64,000 nt of DNA from Symbiodinium natans (GCA_905221605.1 CAJNDS010001668.1:918276-982275), one strand, 5' to 3'. Shown: positions 51,572 through 62,324, numbered from the stretch's first letter. Made by a program: numbers and translations. Notes: a model not told the origin generated them from the sequence alone.

Positions 51572-52480
51572 GCTGTAGGGGTTTAGGGTGTTGGCTTTGG
51601 GCTTCGGGTTTTTGCCAGGTGCCCCGCTACTGTAAATAAGCCCTAGGCCCTAGACCTTTACCTGAGATTGGCTAAAGCGTTTTTCTCCCAATCCTCCTGC
51701 TTTGCAGGTTTTTGTTCGGGTTTAGGGCTTGTGGTTTTGGTGGGTCTCGGCAGGACTTTCTCTGTTTTGTGTTGTGCTAGTGGCGTTACTTCCTTGCCGT
51801 GCCCAGGTCTTTGGGCTTGTAGCGCTTTTAAGGTTTATGGGTTGATGGCTTTTTGCGAGGCTCATAGGTTCACGGGGCTTATAGAATTTTCAGCGTTTAT
51901 AGAGTTTACAGGGTTTACAGGGTTTGTAGGCTTTGTAGGGTTAAGGTTGGTGGCTTGTAGGAAATGATGCCTCATGAAGGTGCAGCGGTTTTGGACAGAA
52001 TCGTCGGCAAAAAGACCAGGGTTCAAGCAGCTGCGAGCTTCAGGTCTACAGGCAGGAACTTATCATAAACCCTAAGCCTTTAAGCCGTAAGGAACTTATC
52101 CTAAAGCTTGAACTTTAAACCCGAAGGAAATTATCCTAAACCCCAAAACAACCCTAAGCAACGTACCCTAAACCTTAAACCCGAAGCTCCGGAACCCTAA
52201 GCTCCTCAACTCCCAAACCCTCAGCTGGAACTTCACAAGGTTGCGCGAGGGTTTTTATCCCCACATGAACACTCGGTAAATTTTTCTCTCTATATACATA
52301 TATGTATACACATATATATATATACACACACATTCTAGCTAAAGGGGCCCGTGCATTCGGCTGAGGCCCACCAATATCCAATGAGCCCAGCACACGGCCT
52401 GCCCCAAACCTTTCTAGGGTTTCGGGCATAGAGAGCTAGGGAATGGAATGCCGTTGATTGGTTCTTCCCACCAAGCTGAG

Positions 52481-52549
52481 GATCGCGACACGCAAAGAGC
52501 AGCTGCCATCTATGGCTGCCCAGAGGCAACATGGCGTTTCTGCTTTCTG
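52481..52549 (+). CDS. Exon (run D, exon 3)
   Basis: AGCTGAG|GAT opens DRDTQRAAAIYGCPEATW, RFCFL, with GC donor at 52550 (phase 0) or GA at 52555. Open frame of 36 codons overall. Confidence 0.7.
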
Positions 52550-52759
52550 GCTCAGAATCCTACCTTTGCATGCGTTTGGGATTGGTAGTTTAATTAGGGC
52601 TTAGCTGCCCAACCTTCGCTCAAACCGGATTTTGTTTGAACCTGCAAGCCCCTGGCATCTTCCAAGCAGATTCCGAGTTTCTGGGCACCTAGATCCTAAA
52701 CCCTTAAAGGTAACCTAAACCCCACACAAATCACCTTAAACCCTACCGAACCATTCAAA

Positions 52760-52863
52760 CAAAGCCCTCAACCCCAAACCCTAAATCCTAAACCCTGAAC
52801 CCTAAACCCTAACCCTAAACCCCAAACCCTAAACCCTAAACCCTAAACCCCAAACCCTAAACC
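52760..52863 (-). repeat. CCCTAAA tract, intron 3' arm
   Basis: About 14 units with CCCCAAA variants, 10 bp before the exon. Confidence 0.95.
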
Positions 52864-52873
52864 CCTTTCGCAG

Positions 52874-52941
52874 GCCTCGGAGGCATCCCCCTCGCCGGCA
52901 GCAGAGGCTGTGGCAGTGCCAGGGCCGCAGAAAAGTGGAGG
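52874..52941 (+). CDS. Exon (run D, exon 4)
   Basis: CCCCTTTCGCAG|GCC opens ASEASPSPAAEAVAVPGP, QKSG, phase 2 at GGAGG|GTTTTTAGGG. Disordered-linker composition. Confidence 0.7.
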
Positions 52942-53199
52942 GTTTTTAGGGTTCAGGGTTTTGGGTTTTTGGGGTATTTAGGGGTTTTTAGGGTCTTTCA
53001 AGGGTTATATAGGAGGTGAGAAGGTACCAAGTTAAAAAGTTCCATCTTATGAACGAGTAGTTAAATTCGAAGCACCTTCAAACACCCTTGAAACATGGCC
53101 CCGAAAGCTGGAGATCTCCACCGGTTACGGGGGCGGTTAAGGTTTACTTACAGCGCTTAGGCTTAAGGGTTTAGAGTTCAGGGGTTCTAGAGAGTTGAG

Positions 53200-53353
53200 G
53201 ATTTTAGGACCCCCGGGCTCTGCGGCTCAAGCAGCCCATGAGCCGAGGAGCTCCGCACTTCGTGGCTGGCTCCAAGCGAGGCGCGCAGCTGGCGAACAGG
53301 CGCGGCCACCCCCGGAGGATACTACCCGGGGGGTCGGAAGCATTAAAGAAACG
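53200..53353 (+). CDS. Exon (run D, exon 5)
   Basis: AGTTGAG|G completes Gly, then ILGPPGSAAQAAHEPRSS, ALRGWLQARRAAGEQ, with a GC donor at 53300 or continuing ARPPPEDTTRGVGSIKET to ACG|GTAG. Both ends are phase 0. Confidence 0.65.
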
Positions 53354-53561
53354 GTAGTCCCTTTAGGGTGCCTTTGTCATGATACCATGATCACCCCCCC
53401 CCAAAACCCTGTTCTAATTATTTCAGGATTGCGGGGGTTTAGGCCTTCTGTAGGTTTTATAGGTTTAGGGGGGGTTTAGGTTTATCAGAGTTTAGGGTAC
53501 CCGGAGGTTTCTCCTTTTCAGTATTTCTGGGGGCCCTTAGCTTTTCCCTAAGCTTTCTGAA

Positions 53562-53644
53562 CTCCCTAAACCCTAAACCCTCAACCCTAAATCCTAAACC
53601 CTAAACCCTAAACCCTAAACCCTAAACCCTAAACCCTAAACCCT
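53562..53644 (-). repeat. CCCTAAA tract, intron 3' arm
   Basis: About 11 units, 23 bp before the next exon. Confidence 0.97.
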
Positions 53645-53667
53645 ACTCAGCTGTCTTTGCACCCCAG

Positions 53668-53757
53668 GCCCCAGCTTCTGGCTTTGCGCCCAGCGGCGCC
53701 TGGAGGAGCGAGGCCGGGAGCTGCGCGGCGGGCTGCGCCCCGGCGGAGAGTTGAAGA
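53668..53757 (+). CDS. Candidate exon, frame unresolved
   Basis: TGTCTTTGCACCCCAG|G is a strong acceptor. Frame two reads PSFWLCAQRRLEERGREL, RGGLRPGGELK with only G/C third bases; frame one reads APASGFAPSGAWRSEAGS. Ends at a GTAGGGTTTAGGG donor. Confidence 0.6.
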
Positions 53758-54305
53758 GTAGGGTTTAGGGTTTAGGGTTTACGGTTTACGGTTTAGGGTT
53801 TAGGGTTTAGGGCTTGGGGCTTAGGGTCTCGGAGGTTGCGAGTCTTTGGGTTTAGGAGGGTTAGGGCGATTATTGTTTAGGGAGTTTCCGGTTTAGCATG
53901 GTGGGGTTCGAGTTTAGGGGGTTTGGGGGAGTTTAGGGATGGTTGCGGGGTGTAGGTCTTAGATCTTCATGCGTGGAAGTGCATGGCCTGTTGAATTTAA
54001 GAAGTAGATACCCAAAGCAAGATCTATTCTACTACAACTGTAGCTTTCACCTTGCTCTTCCTCCTAGGTTGATGGTTTGGGGTCAGGCACTTAGGGCTCC
54101 AGCGGTTGAGAGGTTGGGAGTTTCTTGGTTGTAGGTTTAGGGTTTAGGGTTTAGGGTTTAGGGTTTAGGGTTTAGGGTTTAGGGTTTAGGGTTTCGGGTT
54201 TAGGGTTTAGGGTTTAGGGTTTAGGGTTTTGGGTTTTGGGTTTTGGGTTTTGGGTTTTGGGTTTTGGGTTTTGGGTTTAGGGTTTAGGGTTTAGGGTTTA
54301 GGGGG
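53758..54305 (+). repeat. TTTAGGG arrays with TTTTGGG block
   Basis: Arrays at 53758-53825 and 54133-54305, the latter with eight consecutive TTTTGGG units; short non-repeat sequence between. Confidence 0.9.
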
Positions 54306-54751
54306 GTGATCTTCTGGAGCCCTCTCAACGCTGTTGAGGGCTCTTCGTCCTGAGGTTTGTAGGTCCGGCCGGGAAACCCTACACCCTGAAACCCAAAGGG
54401 CATCTGGTCTCCCGGGTTTCATGGCTTTGGGCTTTAGGTGTTCAGGGTTTAGGGATTAGGGTTTAGGGTTTGGGGTTCAGGGTTTAGGGGTTAGCCGGAG
54501 CTTGCGCCAAACATTCCAATAGAGGTTGGGCGAAGTTGGGGGGGCTTGGGATGCTAGAAGCTCTCCAAAAGTGGGGCCCAAGTAGTTTCGGGCTTTGGAG
54601 GGTTTGGGGTATAGTCTGGCCGAAAGCACGAAGCCCTAAACCCTGAAACCTAAACCCCTGAAGGGCAGGGGGGTGTGTGGGAGAAAGGTGGGCAGGAGGG
54701 GGGAGGGGGTTGGGGACTGGAAAAAACAAAAGAGGGCCTCACATTCTGCAG

Positions 54752-54816
54752 GTGGGTTGTGGATGCCTTTGCCAGCCGGCTTGAGGTACCTGCTGCAAGA
54801 TGCGATTGGGGATTTC
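54752..54816 (+). CDS. Candidate exon
   Basis: ACATTCTGCAG|GT then GLWMPLPAGLRYLLQDAI, GDF, phase 0 end at TTTC|GTGGTTTGGGG. Confidence 0.6.
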
Positions 54817-55059
54817 GTGGTTTGGGGGCTTGGCTCGGATTGGGGGGTATGGAGGTTTGCTGTTTGGGGGTATGGGGATTTAGGGTTTTGGGTTCGAGTA
54901 GTGTCTTCTTGAGGTTCACAGGTAGCTTCAAATTGGGTTAAGTACCACTCCATTTACAGGTATAGTTAGGGGCGGGACGCTTCGCGAGCGTTTGGGTCCA
55001 GGGTCTTGGTAGGGACCCGGGGAGTTACCTTAAGAACCCAAACCCGTTCGCTCGGCCAC

Positions 55060-55435
55060 CTAGACCCGAAACCCTAAACCCTGAAACCCCAAAGCCCCTA
55101 AAGCCCTAAACCCCTAAAGCCCCTAAAGCCCCTAAAGCCCCTAAAGCCCCTAAAGCCCCTAGGCCCCTAAAACCCTAAAACCCTAAAGCCCTAAAGCCCC
55201 TAAAGCCCCTAAAGCCCTAAGACCCCTAAAGCCCCTAAAGCCCCTAAACCCCTAAAGCCCCTAAAGCCCTAAAACCCCTAAAGCCCCTAAAGCCCTTAAA
55301 CCCTAAAGCCCTAAAGCCCCAAAACCCTAAATAAAACCCTAAAATAAAGCCCCTAAAGCCCTTAAAGCCCTAAAGCCCAAAAACCCAAAAGCCCTAACTA
55401 AAGCCCTAAAAGCCCTAAAAGCCCTAAAACCCTGG
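55060..55435 (-). repeat. CCCCTAAAG variant array
   Basis: About 30 AAAGCCCCT-type units with CCCTAAA and ATAAAGC variants, 25 bp before the next exon. Confidence 0.95.
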
Positions 55436-55460
55436 CGGCTGCACCCATGTGTCCCTTCAG

Positions 55461-55531
55461 GCGCAGCACGTCCGTCGCCTCCTCGATCTCCCACCCGCGC
55501 CCGAGAGCCGGCGGGACCCTGGGATGTCAAG
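55461..55531 (+). CDS. Candidate exon (23 codons)
   Basis: GTGTCCCTTCAG|GCG opens AQHVRRLLDLPPAPESRR, DPGMS, phase 2 at GTCAAG|GTTGAGGG. Phase fits the exon at 54752. Confidence 0.7.
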
Positions 55532-55662
55532 GTTGAGGGTTTAGGGTTTAGGGTTTAGGGTTTAGGGTTTAGGGTTTAGGGTTTAGGGTTCAGGGTTTAG
55601 GGTTTAGGGTCTAGGGTTCAGGGTTCAGGGTTTAGGGTCTAGGGTTCAGGGTTGAGGGTTTC
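55532..55662 (+). repeat. TTTAGGG/TTCAGGG array, intron 5' arm
   Basis: Starts at the donor; about 18 units. Confidence 0.97.
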
Positions 55663-56188
55663 CACGAAGCTAAGCGGGGGGCTTCCGAAATTCCGGGTAC
55701 CTTCTTTGGGGTCCTTATGATAAGGGAAGCCTACTATTTGGGGGTCTATATGAGGGGCCCCTTATCTTCCTAAACCCCCAAGTTGTTCCCAAAACCTCTG
55801 AAGGGCTTCTAGGTTTCAAGATTTTATAGAGGGTTTGGAGACTTGAAGGGTTTTATGGGCTTCATGGGCTTTATGGGCTTTTTATGTTTTTGTTGTTTGT
55901 TTAATGGTTTTTGGGTTATACAGAACCCTGAATAGCCCCCAAACAGCTAGGATTCAGCTTGCACATCAGTCATATGGCGGCCACTTCTCAGTCCGATAGC
56001 CCCTTGTCGGATACCCCACACACTGGTGGCCGCCTCAGAATAGCAACCCGGAAAGGGACCGTCATTTGGAGAAGTGAGCATATGAGGATCCCTGTGCTCG
56101 TAATGGAGAATGCCTTGATTCAGGTTTAGGGTTTGGGGTTCAGGGTTCAGGGTGCAGGGTTCAGGGCGGAGGTTGTGCGTGTGTTTAG

Positions 56189-56273
56189 GACACTTGGGCG
56201 GACGACCTTCTCATCCCTACTGCCGTGGACATCGTGGCGTGGCAGCATCAACGTCGCCGCACAGCTTCCAAGG
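56189..56273 (+). CDS. Candidate exon, frame unresolved
   Basis: GTGTTTAG|G opens DTWADDLLIPTAVDIVAW, QHQRRRTASK (better codon bias) or TLGRTTFSSLLPWTSWRG (better phase). Ends near GTTCAGGG. Confidence 0.55.
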
Positions 56274-56872
56274 GTTCAGGGTTTAGCGTTTAGGGTTAGA
56301 AAAAGTTATATGTAATTGGATACGTTTTATCAATTTAAGTGTGAGGGGGGAGGTGATTCCTGCACATCCGTGCTCATGGGAAGCAAGGACCGTCAGTACA
56401 TAAGGTTGGGTTCTTTCAACTATCCCGAGGTACATACAGCCCCATGTACCTACCATTTTGCACCCCAAAACCAGAGTAGGACACTTCATGAGAACGGCCA
56501 CCAGAAGCACCGAAGCCATTCATACAGAGCAATCTCGGATCCCTCTCGCCCATTTTCTTCGCGCAACGAAATGGTCTCCAAGCTTTCGAACATCCGAAGC
56601 CCCCAGTCGAATAGCACCCGACATTCTCAACCCCAAGACCCCTCCCCCCCTCCCCCTCCCCCGCTAAACCCTACACCCATAGTTTCAAAGCTAAGTAAGC
56701 TCTACACCCCCGGGGTCCACTTCTAAACCCTCAAGTGCGTATCACGAAAGGGATCCGCAATTTCTTGCTTGTGTATTCGAAGCAGCAAGACTTGTAATTT
56801 TGTCAGAGCATGAAGACTCTGTTCATGTCTAATTAAGGAAGAGCAGTCAGAATCTTTGCAGAATCTTTGCAG

Positions 56873-56963
56873 GGGTTGCACGTACAGTCAAGACGATGCA
56901 AAGCCTTGAGCGAGGTTCTCGACGACCTGGAAGCGCGATTGGCCGCCGGGCTGTGCAGAGAGG
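56873..56963 (+). CDS. Candidate exon (30 codons)
   Basis: AATCTTTGCAG|GGG opens GLHVQSRRCKALSEVLDD, LEARLAAGLCRE, with GC donor at 56964; an in-frame TAA follows three codons later, so this could also be a C-terminus. Confidence 0.6.
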
Positions 56964-56971
56964 GCGCTGCC

Positions 56972-57114
56972 TAATGGTTCTCAGTAGGTAGAGCATGAGG
57001 GAATTGGGTACCCTATATAGCTCCTGTCCCCCTATATAAACCTTTTGAAGAGATGCTGTAAGGGTAAGGGTGCTACTTTCCCCTCATTCCCTACTAAGCA
57101 GCTGAGAACCAGCA
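56972..57114. mobile_element. Hairpin element, family G
   Basis: TGGTTCTCAGTAGGTAGAGC pairs in part with CTACTAAGCAGCTGAGAACCA. A partial copy lies at 60389-60430. It starts immediately after the preceding exon. Confidence 0.75.
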
Positions 57115-57705
57115 CGTCTAGCATGAGGGCTTCTTTTTGTGGTACGTTTCAATCCAATGACAGCAAACCTTAATCCTGCCAAAGCTTTAACACCAAAGGC
57201 CATCTTCCCCAAAAAACGGAAATTCTACACAGCTTCCCAACAAATGCAACAAGCTACTCCATCAGGATGCAAGACAATAATCAGAGCTCCACACTAGAAG
57301 CTGCATGCCCTACATTACCAGTGTTTATGGCCCGTTATAATCGGGTATAACATCCTTGCCACCCCGGACGGTTAACACCCACATACACCGACCCATGAAC
57401 CTCCACGCATGACGCATGGAAGCCCTGAAACCGGTTCAGGGTTCAGGGTCTAGGGTTTAGCCACGGTTGTGGATGTGGCATCCAGGCTGTTTAATTAGCT
57501 GGAAAAGCGCACGGGTTTGCCAGCCCAAGCGGCTTCGTACGTAGGGTTGAGTGCTGAGTAGGTTGCCTTTGATTGTTTGGGGTTGCCGTAAACTTGCCCA
57601 AAGAACCCCCAACAAATCCTTGCACGCATTCCCAGCCTCAGCCTGGAGCCCGATACCCAAAACCCTCTAGGGTTTAGGGTTTAGGGTTTAGGGTTTAAGG
57701 TTTAG

Positions 57706-57795
57706 GGCTATCCCGAAACACTGCATTGCCTGGTTGCCTGAGGAGGAGGATCTGGGTCTTCCCCGGGCTCACAGCAATCCGTGGCACCTTCTCAG
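57706..57795 (+). CDS. Exon (run E, exon 1)
   Basis: GGTTTAG|G then AIPKHCIAWLPEEEDLGL, PRAHSNPWHLL, phase 2 at CTCAG|GC. The acceptor is part of the TTTAGGG array (57669-57706). Confidence 0.65.
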
Positions 57796-58194
57796 GCCAC
57801 CACACCAAGATCCCATAACCCTATAAAACCCTAGGCTTTGGGGGGAAGGAGGGGGGGGGGGGGGTGCTTCTATTTGTTTCTAGGAGGATTCCTCAGGTTT
57901 GGGGCTTCTGCTAGCATGTATGGTGTCGAAATTCTAAGAAGAACCGTCACTATTCGTGAAAGGGCTGTTTGAAGAACATTCCCTAAACCCTATAAACCCC
58001 ATAAACCCCGCAAAGCCTGTCAAGCCTATAAACGCTATAAACCCCCATAAAACCCCATCAAACCCTACAGACCCTATAAACCCCAAAATCTAAACCCCAA
58101 ACCCTAGACCCCAAAACCTAAACCCCAATACCCAAACCCCAAAACCTGAACCCCCAAAACCCTATAAACCCCTTCAAACCCTGTAAACCCTAAA

Positions 58195-58350
58195 CCCCGA
58201 ATCCTAAACCACAAACCCCAAACCCCAAACCCCAAACCCCAAACCCTAAACCCTAAACCCTAAACCCTAAACCCTAAACCCTAAACCCTAAACCCTAAAC
58301 CCTAAACCCTAAACCCTAAACCCTAAACCCTAAACCCTAAACCCTAACCC
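58195..58350 (-). repeat. CCCTAAA array, intron 3' arm
   Basis: CCCCAAA units then about 17 perfect CCCTAAA copies. Confidence 0.97.
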
Positions 58351-58387
58351 CCCTAACAACTAAGCCCCAAATCCTCAACCCGGCCAG

Positions 58388-58455
58388 GTACGGAGCCGGC
58401 TTTGCCGGCCGCTACCTTGCCGCGGATTGCCAGGCCGAGGACCCCTGCGCTGCAG
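58388..58455 (+). CDS. Exon (run E, exon 2)
   Basis: CCCGGCCAG|G completes Arg with the previous exon, then YGAGFAGRYLAADCQAED, PCAA, phase 1 at GCTGCAG|GA. Nearly all codons end in G/C. Confidence 0.75.
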
Positions 58456-58462
58456 GATTGCT

Positions 58463-58527
58463 AGGGTTTAGGGTTTAGGGTTTAGGGTTTAGGGCTTAGG
58501 GTTTAGGGTTTAGGGTTTAGGGTTTTG
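58463..58527 (+). repeat. TTTAGGG array, intron 5' arm
   Basis: Nine units, 7 bp after the donor. Confidence 0.97.
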
Positions 58528-58809
58528 GGTCAAGGTTGCAGATGCCCTTATGTCCAACCCCAGCCCATTGTACAAGCAACAAGAGCAATAAACGCATGTC
58601 ACCTACACCTTGTAGACCTTCTTCCCTTCACATTGCCACTGAGAAGTTGTTTCCTGCCATGCGGTCGGACTCCCCACTATGGATCCAGTCCCATGTTGAA
58701 AAACTCCTCCACATATCATTATCACACACCCAGAATGGCCCTTTTTTCTTTTGAAGCCGGGGGGGGGGGGGGGTATCGCACCCTGTATGGCGCCTGGCTC
58801 CCTTGCAAG

Positions 58810-58855
58810 TTCAAGCCAAGGCGTCGGATGAGGAGCAGCACGTCACGGTGCCCCG
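58810..58855 (+). CDS. Exon (run E, exon 3)
   Basis: CCCTTGCAAG|TT completes Val, then QAKASDEEQHVTVP, phase 2 at CCCCG|GTAG. The frame is open upstream as well, back into a G-run (58760-58774). Confidence 0.6.
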
Positions 58856-58974
58856 GTAGATTTGGGAAGAGGTCGATGTTTAGGGGATGTGGCTCGCTAG
58901 GAGCTGCAGTAACCACACAGACAACCCTTATCCATTTAAACCTTGCTCCTGGGTCCTCACGCTAGAGCCCTAAA

Positions 58975-59135
58975 CCTTCAACCCCAAACCCTAAACCCTA
59001 AACCCTAAATCCTAAACCCTAAACCCCAAACCCCAAACCCTAAACCCTAAACCCTAAACCCTAAACCCTAAACCCTAAACCCTAAACCCTAAACCCTAAA
59101 CCCTAAACCCTAAACCCTAAACCCTAAACCCTGAA
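58975..59135 (-). repeat. CCCTAAA array
   Basis: About 21 units, with the exon at 59164 next and TTTAGGG beyond it. Confidence 0.97.
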
Positions 59136-59163
59136 CCTCCTGAGTATTTCATGAGCCATGAAG

Positions 59164-59243
59164 TACAGCGAGGTGCTGCTCTTCGCTTCGCCCTGTTGGA
59201 GCGAGCTGTCGCCTTGCGTGCCCTCGGATTCAGGCCTGCTTGG
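59164..59243 (+). CDS. Candidate exon (26 codons)
   Basis: CATGAAG|TAC opens YSEVLLFASPCWSELSPC, VPSDSGLL, phase 2 at TTGG|GATTTAGAG, a GA donor inside the repeat arm (59249-59330). Confidence 0.65.
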
Positions 59244-59808
59244 GATTTAGAGTTTAGGGTTTAGGGTTTAGGGTTTAGGGCTAGGGTTTAGGGTTTAGGG
59301 TGTAGGGTTTAGGGTTTGGGGTTCAGGGTTTCAGGGTTTTAGGGTTTTAGGGCTTTAGGGTTTCAGGGTTTAGGGTTTTAGGGCTTTAGGGTTTCAGGGT
59401 TTTAGATGTTTAGGGTTTCAGGGTTTTAGGGCTTTAGGGGTTTAGGGCTTTTAGGGTTTTAGGGCGTTAGGGTGGTTTAGGGTGTTTAGGGGGTTTGACG
59501 GTTTTTTGGTTTCAGGGTTTCAGGTTTCTGAGCCCTAAACCCTAACCCTAAACCTCAAAGCCCTAACCCCAATCAACTAAACCTCAAAGCCCTAACCCCC
59601 CCCCCAAACGCCCCAAACCCTCAACCCAAAGCCCCAAAACCCCCCCAAAAGCCCCAAACCCTCAACCCCCCCCCTAAACCCCAAAGGCCCCAGAGCCCGC
59701 CCCTAAGTTCCTCAAAGCCCTCAGTCAGCCCGAAACCTCAAGGCCTTAAACCCCCAAAAGCCCCCTAACCCTCAACCCCCTAAGCCCCCAAAAGGCCCCC
59801 CCCCCGAA

Positions 59809-59881
59809 GTTGGGAGGAGCCGACCTCCCCGATGGGGCGGCCTTCTTCCCGAAGCTCGGGCTCCGCGTGCGCCTTCCCGAA
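59809..59881 (+). CDS. Candidate exon (24 codons)
   Basis: CCCCCGAAG|TTG opens LGGADLPDGAAFFPKLGL, RVRLPE, phase 1 at CCCGAAG|GTGAGG, the best canonical donor in the window. Upstream 59520-59800 is C-rich degenerate repeat. Confidence 0.7.
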
Positions 59882-60065
59882 GGTGAGGCTTCGGTGCTTT
59901 AAGGGGTTCAGGGGTTGTAGGGGGTTCAGGGGTTTAGGGGTGTTAGGGGTTTAGGGATTTAGGGGATTAAGGGATTCAGGGGTTTTAGGGGTTTAGGGGT
60001 TTAGGGGTTTAGGGGTTTAAGGGATTCAGGGGTTTAGGGTTTCAGGGGGCTTAGGGGTTAAGAGT
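59882..60065 (+). repeat. Degenerate TTTAGGGG array
   Basis: Eight-base TTTAGGGG and TTCAGGGG units. Confidence 0.9.
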
Positions 60066-60439
60066 TTCGAGGTTGGGGTTTTAGCGCTGACGGGTTTCAG
60101 GGCATTTTGGGGCCTCTAGGGTTTAAGAGTTTCGGGTAGGGGCTTCAGGCCTCTTAGGAAATTCAGGGGTTTATGGGCTTAGGGGGGGTGGGGGGGTGGG
60201 GGTGAGTACGTGGTTTAGTTCAGGTGTTTAACGTTTAGAGTCAAGGAGCCTGTAGAAGTTGAAGTGTGTAGGGTTTTGAGGTCTTACAAGTTACAGCCTG
60301 AAGCCCAAAAAGTGGGCTTCCTCGGTATTGAGGGTTAGGACTTGCGCGAGTCTTCAGGCCTTCATTGTTTCAGCGAGATATGGCCTGCTGGTTCTTAGCA
60401 GAGAATGAGGGAATCAGGCACCTCATGGAATCCCTTGAA

Positions 60440-60560
60440 GTTAGAGAGAACACTGGCTTTGTTGTGCCGACGGTCGCGGCTGGTATCAGCAGAGGGGCAT
60501 GCAGCACGCCATTTTTGCTACAAGGAGGCTGCGTCCAGTTTCGATCCCTGAGAAGCCGAA
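60440..60560 (+). CDS. Possible exon, weak
   Basis: The stretch reads CRRSRLVSAEGHAARHFC, YKEAASSFDP in one frame and RGMQHAIFATRRLRPVSI in another. Borders are unclear and a partial family G hairpin lies just upstream. Confidence 0.3.
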
Positions 60561-60975
60561 ACCCTAAACAAACCTCCTTCGGTGACCCAAAGCTGCCATA
60601 AACACTAAACCCCTATCAGGGTGATCCAAGAAGCCGGAAGCCGGAAGCGCCTAACCCCTCCAAACAAAGCCTTCGGCCCCTTCAGGGTATCCGAAACCGC
60701 CTAAGCCCCTCTCCCAAAAAAACTTCCATAAAACACGAGAAACCCCTTCAGGATTGCACTAGGCCGAAAGGCCTAAAGCCAGCCAAAAGCATTCAAATTC
60801 ACAAACACTAAACCCCTTCAGGGTTACTTCCCCCTAAACCCGAAGGCAAAAAGTGCCTCAGTGGCCCTAAACCCTAAACCATAAAGCCGGAAACACTAAA
60901 TCCCAATTCCTAAACCCTAAAACCCCTTTAGTGGCCCCTAAACCCAAACCCCAACCCTATACCCTACCCTGCGAG

Positions 60976-61052
60976 GCGGCTTGCTGGCGTACTCGCGTGG
61001 GGCGACTCAGAGATCTGCTGCCTGAGCTTGCCCCCGGGGGTCTTCGATGAAC
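60976..61052 (+). CDS. Candidate exon
   Basis: CCCTGCGAG|G then RLAGVLAWGDSEICCLSL, PPGVFDEP, reaching TAG at the end of the core; either a C-terminus or a donor lies just before (GT in GGGGTC). Followed by 15 perfect TTTAGGG copies (61066-61168). Confidence 0.55.
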
Positions 61053-61065
61053 CTTAGGAAGTTGG

Positions 61066-61168
61066 GTTTAGGGTTTAGGGTTTAGGGTTTAGGGTTTAGG
61101 GTTTAGGGTTTAGGGTTTAGGGTTTAGGGTTTAGGGTTTAGGGTTTAGGGTTTAGGGTTTAGGGTTTA
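61066..61168 (+). repeat. TTTAGGG array
   Basis: Fifteen perfect units. Confidence 0.97.
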
Positions 61169-61494
61169 GGCTTTGCAGGGTTTAGGGTTTCGGGTTTTGG
61201 GTTTGGGCGGGTCTCGGGTCTAGGCGGGTTTCGGAGTCAAATCAGGTCCATGTATTGCAATAGTAGGTACTCGGGCCCCAAAGCCATGATACCAGCAGGC
61301 ATGCCCTAGTGAGGGTTTGGGTTCACGCTGCTCTATTCCCCTTTTCGTGTTTATGGCCCCTAACCCTAAACAGAATACATTCTAAACCGAAGCCCTATAT
61401 GACTCGAACTCGAACCTCCCGGTACAGAGCATGAACTACAAACCCCTGTAGCTCTTGTCTTCCCATTGAGTCCGAAATGTTTCGGGCCATGCAG

Positions 61495-61547
61495 GCAACG
61501 ACGGCTGCCACCTGCTGGCGGCACTTGCCGCCGAAGCTCCGGAGCAG
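61495..61547 (+). CDS. Exon (run F, exon 1)
   Basis: GCCATGCAG|GC then NDGCHLLAALAAEAPEQ, phase 0 at GAGCAG|GC. The ATG ORF in the neighbouring frame is also open but less protein-like. The minus ORF is a shadow. Confidence 0.65.
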
Positions 61548-61658
61548 GCGCCTTTCCGCTGTTGCTCGCTTCTTTGGTATGTTGCGGGGTCGAGTGAAAA
61601 ACCGTCAGGTTTTTGACCTAAGACGAAACAACGACCCAAGAAGCGCACTCGAATGAAG

Positions 61659-61698
61659 GCGGCCGTCCCAGACCGGCTAGGTTTCGAGCCAAGCACAG
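61659..61698 (+). CDS. Exon (run F, exon 2)
   Basis: GAATGAAG|GCG opens AAVPDRLGFEPST, phase 1 at GCACAG|GTGG. Confidence 0.65.
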
Positions 61699-61846
61699 GT
61701 GGTGGTGATGCGCACGCCTCGCTTGGCTGTGCGACTCCTTGCCTGAACACCGTGCAGCCTGAAGCAGTATGCTGACACCAGATATCATGCTCATCATACC
61801 TGAATATGTCTCTTCCAGCTGGTTACGAAGTCGGAAGCCAGAACAG

Positions 61847-61938
61847 GCCACGGGCTGACATACATTGCACTGCGGGCCCTCAATGCAGGGACGGGGAATG
61901 TGAAAGACTTCAATGCAGTCCCTGCGTCACCTTCGCAG
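61847..61938 (+). CDS. Exon (run F, exon 3; 30 codons)
   Basis: CAGAACAG|GC completes Gly, then HGLTYIALRALNAGTGNV, KDFNAVPASPSQ, phase 0 at TCGCAG|GTCC. Clear coding composition. Confidence 0.7.
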
Positions 61939-62094
61939 GTCCTACTGCAGAAGCAGCTCAGCGCAACACATGGCTAAGGGTTGCCGGGCGGTCGTTGAGA
62001 GGTTGCTGTTATCTTTGCTTCCAAGACGTCTGCATGGCCTAGCACCTACAAAGATTGCAGTAACCTTGAACCGCTAAACCCGTCAACCCCCGTA

Positions 62095-62245
62095 TAAACC
62101 CTAAACCCTAAACAAAAAACTCTTGTAAACCCTTGGAAACCCAAAAACCTCCTTTAAACCCTTGTAAACCCTAAACCCTAAATCCTAAACCCTAAACCCT
62201 AAGCCCTAAACCCTAAACCCTAAACCCTGAACCCTGAACCCTAAG
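62095..62245 (-). repeat. CCCTAAA tract ending in a repeat-derived acceptor
   Basis: CCCTAAA, CTTGTAAA and CCCTGAA units ending CCCTAAG| exactly at the next exon. Confidence 0.95.
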
Positions 62246-62324
62246 CCGCAAGAGCAGCTGAGGACCTACTTCACACAGCCGGTGGAGCCGAGACTGCCAC
62301 AGGCCGAGAAGTTTGAACTTTCGG
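62246..62324 (+). CDS. Exon (run F, exon 4; 26 codons)
   Basis: CCCTAAG|CCG opens PQEQLRTYFTQPVEPRLP, QAEKFELS, phase 1 at TCGG|GTTGTAGGG. Phase 0 entry matches the previous exon. Confidence 0.75.

Noticed and set aside
3590-59330. CCCTAAA - core - TTTAGGG units as telomere-capped mini-chromosomes joined end to end
   Set aside because: The orientation fits, but arms also occur in same-direction pairs (14449, 48181) and phase carries across successive cores, which favours exons.
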